A stretch of DNA of 11,840 nt from RGIG4608 sp045635885. Lineage in GTDB: Bacteria; Bacillota; Clostridia; Oscillospirales; CAG-272. The notes under the pieces are model-generated. The model had not been told where the DNA came from. It ran no database searches and worked only from the letters and a program-made list of their open reading frames with translations. The stretch covers positions 1-11,840 of the forward strand of contig JAZTWO010000011.1 in the NCBI GenBank assembly GCA_045635885.1, given 5' to 3'. A program made the translations under genes and the position numbers. Positions 5,679-11,840 of this stretch are shown piece after piece (positions within the stretch are counted from its first letter, which is position 1; the number at the start of each line of letters is the position of its first letter).

Positions 5679-7245
5679 TTTTTGCAAATCTCCTTTCAAG
5701 TAATTTTATGCCTACCGTGATTATAAGCACAAGCACAATGTAGATAAGTCCCATCATAAGATATGGCACCATACTGTCATATTTTACCATACCAACGTCA
5801 AGAAGCGCTTTGTAAAGGTCATAAACCGCAATAAAGCTCAAAACGGATGTCTCTTTTATCAAGCTGATAAACTCATTTCCAAGCGTGGGAAGAATGTTTT
5901 TAACCGCCTGCGGAACAATAATTTTAAGCATTGTGGCGGGATACGTCAAGCCGAGCGCACGTCCGGCTTCCATTTGACCCTTGTCAACGGAATTCAGTCC
6001 GCCACGCATAATTTCTGAAACGTATGCACCACTGTTCATACCAAAAACTATCATTCCAACTGTGAGCGCGCTCAAATTTATATCGAGCGTTGGAATAATT
6101 ACGTAATACGCGATAAGAAGCTGTGCAACTATCGGTGTTCCACGGAAGATGAGCGTATAGAATGAGCATATTTTATCAAGAATTTTGTAAATCAACTTAT
6201 ACTTGGGAGCGACCTTAATAATGGCAATTACCGTACCGATAAGGACACCGATAATAAGACCAACTATAGCTACCTTTATTGTATTAAAAAGACCTTGAAG
6301 GAAAATGCTGATATAATGCTCGTTTGAAAGAGTTTCAAAGAAATTCTTAAATTTCGCGCCCCAGCTTGTTTTTTGTTGAGCATTTATCTCCTCAATAATC
6401 ATATTTGCAGGCGCTTCGTCAAGCATAACACCATAAATATTTCCGTTTATAAGGTCGCTTATGGCAACCTGCGCGTTGGAATAGGATTTTCCGTCAATAT
6501 TCGCAAATCCCACAAAGCCCCAATCCTCGTCACCTGTGATATAAAGCGAGCCGGTTGTTGCGTTTTGAAAACCGATTGACTTATCAACAAGCGAATTAAG
6601 AACGGCTTCGACCTCCGTTACCGTTTTACAGTTGTCAAAATCGGTATTATCACTTGGAACTATGAGCTTTTGAGATGCCTCGTAATAGGGTGTTGTAAAA
6701 TCGTAAATTTCAGCACGGTCCGCACTTGCGGTGATACCTGCCATACCGATGTCGGCATATCCCGCCTCGACCTGAACGAAAATTTCATTAAATCCGATGT
6801 TTTTGATCACAAGCTCAAGATCTGCCCACTCGGCGTATGCCGCTGCGATCTCAATGTCAAGACCATAGATTTTTCCGTCATTTTCCATATATTCAAATGG
6901 CTCAAAGGGGCAGTTTGTAACGACCACAAAATTGTTTTCTGTGTTTGTAACGTCGGTAGTAGTAACTGTATATCCAACCTTTTCGCCCTCGCCCTCAAAA
7001 TACTTTGAAACGAGCGCATCAAACGTTCCGTTTGCTTTGATTTCTTCCATAAAGGAATTTATACTGTCAACAAGCTCACTATTCCCCTTTTTGCAAACGA
7101 ATGCGTACTGCTCGTTTGTGAGCTTAACGTCAATTATTTTGACCGCAGATCTGTTCTCTTTCCCCCTTATAGAGCAGGACACAAGCCCCAACACAAGAGT
7201 TAAAATAAGAGCGAAAACAACAAATAATTTTAAAATGCTTTTCAT
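5665..7245 (-). CDS. Fused amino acid-binding lipoprotein and ABC permease
   Basis: This 526-aa protein has a lipoprotein signal peptide (residues 1-23, lipobox LVSC, lipidated C24). A short segment at about 37-83 (VKLTNEQYAF to FDALVSKYF) resembles the C-terminal end of an SBP_bac_3 domain. A full SBP_bac_3 domain follows at about 105-300, with FEPFEYMENDGKIYGLDIEIA, DIGMAGITASADRAEIYDFTTPYY and GFQNATTGSLY. The PAAT permease domain follows at about 310-520, with some five hydrophobic segments and the EAA loop (GGLNSVDKGQMEAGRALGLT). It would capture and import a polar amino acid across the membrane. ATG follows GGGAG, and a near-perfect promoter lies upstream. The ARG-box array suggests arginine or a related amino acid, but that is inference. 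Fusions of this type occur in Clostridia. Confidence 0.92.
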   Translation of the reverse strand: MKSILKLFVVFALILTLVLGLVSCSIRGKENRSAVKIIDVKLTNEQYAFVCKKGNSELVDSINSFMEEIKANGTFDALVSKYFEGEGEKVGYTVTTTDVTNTENNFVVVTNCPFEPFEYMENDGKIYGLDIEIAAAYAEWADLELVIKNIGFNEIFVQVEAGYADIGMAGITASADRAEIYDFTTPYYEASQKLIVPSDNTDFDNCKTVTEVEAVLNSLVDKSIGFQNATTGSLYITGDEDWGFVGFANIDGKSYSNAQVAISDLINGNIYGVMLDEAPANMIIEEINAQQKTSWGAKFKNFFETLSNEHYISIFLQGLFNTIKVAIVGLIIGVLIGTVIAIIKVAPKYKLIYKILDKICSFYTLIFRGTPIVAQLLIAYYVIIPTLDINLSALTVGMIVFGMNSGAYVSEIMRGGLNSVDKGQMEAGRALGLTYPATMLKIIVPQAVKNILPTLGNEFISLIKETSVLSFIAVYDLYKALLDVGMVKYDSMVPYLMMGLIYIVLVLIITVGIKLLERRFAKSDRN

Positions 7246-7286
7246 TTCTTTCTCCCATATAAATTCAATAAAACACAGCGAAAGGA

Positions 7287-7315
7287 ATTATACTACTTTT
7301 AATGCAGTTTGTCAA
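7287..7315 (-). promoter_or_regulatory. Consensus sigma-A promoter of the ABC transporter operon
   Basis: On the minus strand -35 TTGACA (complement of 7310-7315), a 17-bp spacer and -10 TATAAT (complement of 7287-7292) match the consensus perfectly. The leader to the ATG is only about 35 nt, too short for a riboswitch or T-box. The first ARG-box-like site begins 7 bp upstream of the -35. Confidence 0.92.
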
Positions 7316-7321
7316 TAGATT

Positions 7322-7402
7322 TTTGAAATAATATTCACATTTTTTAAATAATTATTTATTATTTTTGAAAATTTATTCATTTAATTTGAATTAATATTCA
7401 TT
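7322..7402. promoter_or_regulatory. Four phased ARG-box-like operators (candidate ArgR/AhrC binding array)
   Basis: The 14-bp cores are TGAAATAATATTCA (7324-7337), TAAATAATTATTTA (7345-7358), TGAAAATTTATTCA (7366-7379) and TGAATTAATATTCA (7387-7400). The fourth matches the ARG-box core TGAAT-N4-ATTCA exactly; the first and third differ at one position and the second at two symmetric positions. Centres are exactly 21 bp apart, equal to 18-bp boxes separated by 3 bp, the classical spacing for ArgR hexamers. The array lies upstream of the -35 of both divergent promoters, a position more consistent with activation or looping than simple occlusion. The region is very AT-rich, so chance contributes to single matches, but the phasing is hard to explain by chance. 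No argR gene is in the window. Confidence 0.7.
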
Positions 7403-7423
7403 TTTGTAAAAAAATATACAAAA
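7402..7423. promoter_or_regulatory. Inverted repeat in the divergent control region
   Basis: TTTTGTA (7402-7408) pairs with TACAAAA (7417-7423) across 8 bp. It follows the ARG-box-like array directly and lies about 33 bp upstream of the plus-strand -35. It could bind a second regulator, or arise by chance in AT-rich DNA. Confidence 0.25.
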
Positions 7424-7455
7424 TTTTATTTTCGTGCATTTTTTTTGATAATTTA

Positions 7456-7484
7456 TTGACATAATTTCGCTAATATGTTACAAT
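7456..7484 (+). promoter_or_regulatory. Sigma-A promoter of the ene-reductase/AcnX operon
   Basis: Consensus -35 TTGACA (7456-7461), 17-bp spacer, -10 TACAAT (7479-7484). The predicted start near 7491 leaves a leader of about 30 nt, with AAAGGA before the first gene. Confidence 0.88.
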
Positions 7485-7520
7485 ATAATGTAATATTATA
7501 TACGAAAGGAAACTTTGATT

Positions 7521-9590
7521 ATGGAAAACTTAAATCCAAAATACGAAGCTTTATTTACTCCTTGGAAAGTAGGTAACGTTGAAATCAAAAACCGTATCGT
7601 AATGTGCCCCATGGGTGGTACATCCCTTTTCGGTTGGTTTGAGCTTGGCGGTTGCCATTTTGACAAAGAGGCAGCAAAACTCTTCTTAGAACGCGCCAAC
7701 AATAACGTTGGTCTTATCATCCCCGGTATCGCTCCCCTTCGTGATACATTCTGGGGCAAATGGCTTTGGGAAAATCCAAAGATGTTTGATGAATTGAAGG
7801 AATTTATGGACGAAATTCATAAAACAGGCGCAAAGCTTTTCGTTCAGCTCACCGCAGGTATGGGTCGCTCTTGGGCGATTACAGAGCTTGTTGCTCCACT
7901 TCACAAAAACCCTGTAACAAGAGTTCTTGTTAAGCCCATTATTGATACAAATCACGAGCTTGCTTCTCCTTCTCCTCAGCCTGCTCGTTGGGCTCCCGAA
8001 ATTACTTGCCCACAGATGACTGTTGAGCAAATTCACGAAATTATTGAAGCATTTGCAAAAACTGCAAAGCTTTGCATGGATGCAGGCGTTGGCGGTGTTG
8101 AGGTTCACGCAGTTCACGAGGGTTACCTTCTTGACCAGTTTGCAATTGAATATTTCAACCACCGTACAGACGAATACGGCGGCAACTTTGAAAATCGCTA
8201 TCGCTTTGCCGCAGAGGTTGTTAAGGCAATTAAAGAAGAATGCGGCGCAGATTTCCCCGTTTCTCTTCGTTACTCAGTTGAATCCAAGATGAAGGACTTC
8301 TGCTATGGCGCAATGCCCGGTGAAGATTACGTTGAAATCGGCAGAAATATGGAAGAAAGCGAAAAGGCAGCTAAGTATCTTCAGGATTGCGGATACGATA
8401 TGCTTAACGCAGACAATGGTACATACGACTCTTGGTACTGGGCTCATCCCCCGATGTACATGCCCGAAAACTGTAACCTTGAAGACGTTGCACACATCAA
8501 AAAGTTTGTTGACATTCCTGTAGTTTGTGCAGGTAGAATGGATGCAGAGGTGGGTGCGCAGGCAGTTGCAGAAGGCAGAATCGACGGTGTTGGTGTTGCT
8601 CGTCAGTTCCTTGTTGACGCAGAATGGATTACAAAGCTCATTGAAGATAGAGTTGAGGAAATTAAGCCCTGCATCTGCTGCCATAGCGGTTGCTTTAACT
8701 TCTCTTCTTCAAAGGGTCACCATAATACTCAGGATCTTACAGACACAATGGGTCTTGCTCGTTGCGCACTTAACCCTGAAACAATGCAGTCAAAGAAATA
8801 CAACCTCAAGCCCGCTAAAAAGTCCAAAAAGGTTGCTGTTGTAGGTGGCGGTATCGGTGGTATGGAAGCCGCTATCGTTCTTGCAAAGCGTGGCCATGAG
8901 GTTACTCTCTATGAAAAGACAGATAAGCTTGGCGGTGTGTTCATCGCAGCAGCTGCTCCCTCCTTTAAGGAAAAGGACCGTGCGCTTATCGCTTGGTATA
9001 ACAGAGAAATCAGAAAATATCCCAATATCACAATCCACCTTAACGCAGAGGTTAAAAATGTGAAGGCACTTAAGGCAGATGAGGTTATTATCGCTACAGG
9101 TGCTAAAGCAAGACGCCTTAACGTTAACGGTGCGCACACAACAATTGAAGCGGTTGATTACCTTCTTGGCAACAAGTCGGTTGGCGAAAAGGTTGTTGTT
9201 ATCGGTGGCGGTCTTACAGGTTGCGAAATCGCTTATGACCTCTATCTTAAGGGTAAACAGCCCGTTATTGTTGAAATGATGGACGACCTTATCGTAACAA
9301 AGGGTATCTGCCTTGCAAACACAAGTTACCTTCGTGACTTCTTTAAAACAAATCAGGTTCCCGTTCATCTTGAAACAAGTCTTTATCAAATTGTTCCCCG
9401 TGGTGTTATCGTTAAGCACAAGGACGGTCAGTATGAAACAATTCCTTGCGATAGCGTAATCACATCCATTGGTTATAATCCCGCACCCGTTGTTAAGAAC
9501 AAAAAGGTTCACGTTATTGGTGACGCAAAGAAGGTTGGTAACCTTAGAAGCGTTATTTGGGGCGCTTGGGACGTAGCAATGAAGATTTGA
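7521..9590 (+). CDS. Multidomain FMN/4Fe-4S/FAD ene-reductase (FadH/BaiCD/FldZ-type old yellow enzyme)
   Basis: This 689-aa cytoplasmic flavoenzyme would reduce an activated double bond with NAD(P)H, electrons passing FAD to 4Fe-4S to FMN. Residues 1 to about 370 are an old-yellow-enzyme TIM barrel: NRIVMCPMGG, then H196-x-x-H199-EGY202-LLDQF and HRTDEYGG, with Y202 the probable proton donor. Cysteines C384, C387, C391 and C415 form the cluster motif. Residues about 435-689 hold two dinucleotide folds, GGGIGG from G442 (FAD) and GGGLTG from G562 (NAD(P)H). Length fits the family (roughly 640-690 aa). The ATG at 7521 is 10 nt from AAAGGA; an in-frame TTG six bases earlier is too close. The insertion EGY after the second His and the long 391-415 loop separate it from BaiCD/FadH. 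It is the first gene of an operon with AcnX; the substrate is unknown. Confidence 0.88.
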   Translation: MENLNPKYEALFTPWKVGNVEIKNRIVMCPMGGTSLFGWFELGGCHFDKEAAKLFLERANNNVGLIIPGIAPLRDTFWGKWLWENPKMFDELKEFMDEIHKTGAKLFVQLTAGMGRSWAITELVAPLHKNPVTRVLVKPIIDTNHELASPSPQPARWAPEITCPQMTVEQIHEIIEAFAKTAKLCMDAGVGGVEVHAVHEGYLLDQFAIEYFNHRTDEYGGNFENRYRFAAEVVKAIKEECGADFPVSLRYSVESKMKDFCYGAMPGEDYVEIGRNMEESEKAAKYLQDCGYDMLNADNGTYDSWYWAHPPMYMPENCNLEDVAHIKKFVDIPVVCAGRMDAEVGAQAVAEGRIDGVGVARQFLVDAEWITKLIEDRVEEIKPCICCHSGCFNFSSSKGHHNTQDLTDTMGLARCALNPETMQSKKYNLKPAKKSKKVAVVGGGIGGMEAAIVLAKRGHEVTLYEKTDKLGGVFIAAAAPSFKEKDRALIAWYNREIRKYPNITIHLNAEVKNVKALKADEVIIATGAKARRLNVNGAHTTIEAVDYLLGNKSVGEKVVVIGGGLTGCEIAYDLYLKGKQPVIVEMMDDLIVTKGICLANTSYLRDFFKTNQVPVHLETSLYQIVPRGVIVKHKDGQYETIPCDSVITSIGYNPAPVVKNKKVHVIGDAKKVGNLRSVIWGAWDVAMKI

Positions 9591-9625
9591 TAATCTTCTA
9601 TTAATATTGAAAGGACTTTTCGAAT

Positions 9626-10900
9626 ATGATTTTAACTAATGAACAGCAGGCCATACTCAATGGCGAAAAGGGTGAAACTCTTGCCAAGGTTATGGAAACA
9701 GTGGTTCGTTACGGTGAACTTTTCGGCGCAGAAAAGCTCGTTCCCGTAACAAGTAAATATAATCACCTTGTAACAAGCTTCGGCCTTAAGATGATGACTC
9801 CCGTTTTCGATCTTATGCAGCAGCTTATCGACGCAGGCGTTGTGTCAGAGCAGAAATTCTCTGCCGACCCCCGTCCCCTAGACCCCAACGTTCCTCAAAA
9901 CATCTTGCAAAAGATTGTTTTCAACGTTGCAATGTACTCAAAGCAGGATTTCTATGAGGGTCAGCTTCAAACACTTGGTCTTATGGATAAAAACGCATTC
10001 ACTTGCGCTTGCTATCTTGACCAGGTTGGCAACAAGCCCCAAAAGGGCGAGGTTCTCTCTTGGGCAGAATCAAGTGCGGTTGTTTATGCAAACTCCGTTC
10101 TTGGCGCAAGATGTAACCGTAACTCCGGTATTATCGATATTATGGGCTCAATCGTTGGCTACGTTCCCTATTTCGGTCTTTTGACTGATGAAGGAAGAAA
10201 GGCAACTTGGGTTGTTGAAATTAAAACAACAAAGAAGCCCGAAGCACAGCCCCTTGGCTCTGCAATCGGTATGAAGGTTATGGAAGACGTTCCCTATATC
10301 AAGGGTCTTGATAAGTGGCTTGGCGACGAGCTTGACGACGCGGCTTGCTCCTTCCTTAAGGACTTTGGCGCGGCTACTGCTTCTAACGGTGCGGTTGGTC
10401 TTTATCACGTTGATAACCTCACTCCCGAGGCGAAGGAACTTGGCGAGTCCCTTATCACAGAGGGCGCAAAAACTTACGTTATTGACGATGCCGAGCTTCA
10501 AAGAATTTATGATTCCTATCCTGTAATTTGGAAGAAGAAGGACGCAAAGCCCAAGCTCTGCTTTATGGGTTGTCCTCACATGAGCTTGGAACAGCTCAAA
10601 TCTTGGACTGTTCGCCTTGAAGATTCTCTTGCAGAAGCAGGAAATAAAAAGGTTGTAATTCCCACAGTGTTCACATCTGCTCCCGCAGTTATTGAGGAAT
10701 TTAATAAGACAGAATATGCAGCTCGTCTTAAGTCAACAGGTGTAATTCTTTCTTACATCTGCCCTCTTATGTACATGAACAATCCTCTCTCCAAGTCCAT
10801 GCCCGTAATTACTTCGTCAAACAAGCTTCGTACATATACAACAGCTCGCTACTATACCGACGAAGAAATTCTTGAAAAAATCACAAAGGGGGTAAAGTAA
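9626..10900 (+). CDS. Aconitase X (AcnX, DUF521) catalytic large subunit
   Basis: This 424-aa protein is the large subunit of the AcnX branch of the aconitase superfamily. Characterised members are cis-3-hydroxy-L-proline dehydratase in bacteria and mevalonate-5-phosphate dehydratase in archaea; both eliminate water with an iron centre. Family motifs are visible: T126-C127-A-C129-YLDQVGN, the signature WAESSAVVYANSVLGARCNRNSG with C163, a PYFGL strand, and C316 in MGCPHMSLEQL. C379 lies in SYICPLMY. The common forms, as I recall them, are TCxPY and GART/SNR; here Cys replaces Pro and Thr/Ser. The C-terminal SSNKLRTYTTARYYT lid also looks unlike the hydroxyproline enzymes, so another substrate is possible. 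AAGGA precedes the ATG by 10 nt, 35 nt after the ene-reductase. The swivel subunit follows after 1 nt. Confidence 0.88.
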   Translation: MILTNEQQAILNGEKGETLAKVMETVVRYGELFGAEKLVPVTSKYNHLVTSFGLKMMTPVFDLMQQLIDAGVVSEQKFSADPRPLDPNVPQNILQKIVFNVAMYSKQDFYEGQLQTLGLMDKNAFTCACYLDQVGNKPQKGEVLSWAESSAVVYANSVLGARCNRNSGIIDIMGSIVGYVPYFGLLTDEGRKATWVVEIKTTKKPEAQPLGSAIGMKVMEDVPYIKGLDKWLGDELDDAACSFLKDFGAATASNGAVGLYHVDNLTPEAKELGESLITEGAKTYVIDDAELQRIYDSYPVIWKKKDAKPKLCFMGCPHMSLEQLKSWTVRLEDSLAEAGNKKVVIPTVFTSAPAVIEEFNKTEYAARLKSTGVILSYICPLMYMNNPLSKSMPVITSSNKLRTYTTARYYTDEEILEKITKGVK

Positions 10901-10901
10901 G

Positions 10902-11351
10902 ATGATGGTATTCAAAGGTAGAGTTGTTGCTCCCGGCAACGTAACTGCAGAAGCAGTTGTTTCCCATGCAGGACTTAATACTCTTGCTTCATTCCAGGGC
11001 GCACTTCAGTTTGGCGATAAAAAGGCAACCTGTGGCGACCAGAATAACCCCGATCTCTATAATAAGCAAATGGCGGGCAAGGCACTTTGCCTTCCTCAAA
11101 CAATCGGCTCAACAACAGGTGGTCTTGTTCTCTATTGCGCATGCGCAATGGGACGTCAACCCGCTGCAATGCTCTTTAGCCAGCCCATCGACTCACTCGC
11201 AGGCGCAGGCGTTGTAATTGCAGACGTTTGGCTCAATGACGAAAAGGCGAAAATGGTTGTTGTCGACTCCCTTGGCGACGAATTTCTCAACTATGTTAAG
11301 GACGGAATGTCCATTACCGTTAAGGAAGACGGAACTGTTGAAGTTGCTTAA
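10902..11351 (+). CDS. Aconitase X swivel-domain small subunit (DUF126)
   Basis: This 149-aa protein is the separate swivelling domain that completes the AcnX active site; it is cytoplasmic and expected to pair with the preceding large subunit. Seen in sequence: FKGRVVAPGNVTAEAVVSHAGLN at the start, a GDQNNPDLYNKQMAGKALCLP segment, the loop IGSTTGGLVLYCACAMGRQPAAMLF, and GAGVVIADVWLND near the end. S70 in GST is at the position of the conserved serine-rich loop thought to carry the catalytic serine, although the usual GSSSGS form is altered to GSTTGG. The ATG at 10902 is 1 nt after the upstream stop and follows GGGGG at 8 nt; a second ATG lies at 10905. In the fused AcnX type this domain is joined to the large one, whereas here the two remain split. 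Confidence 0.88.
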   Translation: MMVFKGRVVAPGNVTAEAVVSHAGLNTLASFQGALQFGDKKATCGDQNNPDLYNKQMAGKALCLPQTIGSTTGGLVLYCACAMGRQPAAMLFSQPIDSLAGAGVVIADVWLNDEKAKMVVVDSLGDEFLNYVKDGMSITVKEDGTVEVA

Positions 11352-11364
11352 TTAATTCAAACAT

Positions 11365-11397
11365 AAAAGCACGTCAAATTGACGTGCTTTTTGTTTT
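11365..11397 (+). terminator. Terminator of the ene-reductase/AcnX operon
   Basis: An 11-bp perfect stem AAAAGCACGTC/GACGTGCTTTT (11365-11375 with 11381-11391) with an AAATT loop continues into a T-rich tail. It begins 13 bp past the stop codon. Confidence 0.92.
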
Positions 11398-11401
11398 GCG
11401 T

Positions 11402-11840
11402 AATTCAAATTTTGATTTATAGGAAAAGTTACAAAGATAAAAATTTTCGCTTTTTTGAAAAAAAGCTCGCAAAAAACTTTTAATCGTATTAGGGTAAACA
11501 AATTTTGCGCAATGCGCGTGACTCACTTCTTCGCGCTCGTCACACTCGTTTTTGTTGCATAAATGCAACAAAAACTGCGCCTTGCTACTCTGCACATAGA
11601 GTTTTTGATAGCAAAATGGCTACGTTGGGCATTAGCAAATCACAGATTTTCGAATGCATGAGAAAATCGTTATGTAATGTTTGATTTCAATCAAACATTA
11701 CGATTTGCGCAGATTAATTTAACTCACACGATTAAAAGTTTTGCGTGCGGGGTTCCCCGAAGCGACATTTATGAGCTTTGGGGGTTCGCGCGATGCTTTT
11801 TCAAAAGCGACCTTTTTTATCTTTGTAACTACTCGATAAA
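11402..11840 (+). repeat. Modular hairpin-rich dispersed repeat, copy C, bounded by long inverted ends
   Basis: No gene is seen here. The left end 11402-11481 matches 4106-4183. The right end, about 11783-11840, is an imperfect inverted copy of it: GTTACAAAGATAAAAA at 11429-11444 faces its complement, which ends at about 11829, and CGATAAA closes at 11834-11840. Inside are a 12-bp hairpin TTTTTGTTGCAT/ATGCAACAAAAA (11549-11574), the stem GATTTTC/GAAAATC (11645-11651 with 11662-11668) and a perfect palindrome TAATGTTTGATT-TC-AATCAAACATTA (11675-11700). Bases 11603-11740 match copy A at 104-240. The element may continue past the window edge. Confidence 0.75.

Noticed and set aside
7246..7286. 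Riboswitch or T-box ahead of the ABC transporter
   Set aside because: The leader from the predicted start to the ATG is only about 35 nt and has no stem-terminator structure.
8790..9512. 240-aa minus-strand ORF opposite the ene-reductase
   Set aside because: It is a shadow of the well-supported plus-strand flavoprotein, rich in Cys and Asn, with no ribosome site or domain resemblance.
7521..9590. Bilirubin reductase (BilR) or bile acid BaiCD/BaiH identity
   Set aside because: The expected BilR HGDR-type active-site motif is not seen; the position reads HEGY. No bai genes accompany it, and the AcnX partner argues for another substrate.

Overview
The window reads as a chromosomal stretch from a low-to-moderate-GC anaerobic member of the Clostridia, probably an uncultured gut lineage (Oscillospirales or a relative). 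The basis is AGGAG-type ribosome binding sites, consensus sigma-A promoters, CCA-encoding tRNA genes, the YqeG, DUF1934 and M24B families, a polar amino acid ABC transporter whose binding protein and permease are fused, and hairpin-rich intergenic repeats of a kind I associate with gut Clostridia. The taxonomic call is inference.

Left part (1 to about 2900). A repeat-filled, gene-free stretch (1-536) is followed by a minus-strand block that reads, in transcription order, tRNA-Gly(TCC), tRNA-Arg(TCT), tRNA-His(GTG), a strong terminator, a GNAT-like protein, a DUF1934 (YwiB-like) protein and a final terminator. Divergent from it is a YqeG-family HAD phosphatase gene. A 176-bp tandem duplication that copies the last codons of yqeG comes next.

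Middle (2973 to 7245). An M24B Xaa-Pro peptidase gene with its own terminator is followed by about 800 bp of composite repeats (4106-4810). A minus-strand operon comes after that: a lipoprotein-type fused substrate-binding/permease protein, overlapped by a polar amino acid transporter ATPase gene.

Right part (7246 to 11351). A 269-bp AT-rich divergent control region carries two good sigma-A promoters. Between them lie four ARG-box-like palindromes spaced exactly 21 bp apart, the layout expected of an ArgR/AhrC operator. The plus-strand operon encodes a multidomain flavin/4Fe-4S ene-reductase of the FadH/BaiCD/FldZ type, the aconitase-X (AcnX) catalytic subunit, and the AcnX swivel subunit, ending in a perfect terminator. 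The simplest reading is import of an amino acid or related compound, dehydration of a hydroxylated intermediate by AcnX, and reduction of the resulting double bond by the flavoprotein, under arginine-responsive control. The substrate is not known. cis-3-hydroxyproline is the obvious candidate from characterised bacterial AcnX enzymes, but the ene-reductase partner is unusual for it.

The window also holds three copies of a modular, palindrome-rich dispersed repeat (1-262 inverted, 4106-4697, 11402-11840). Their central stem keeps its pairing while its sequence changes, which suggests selection for structure.
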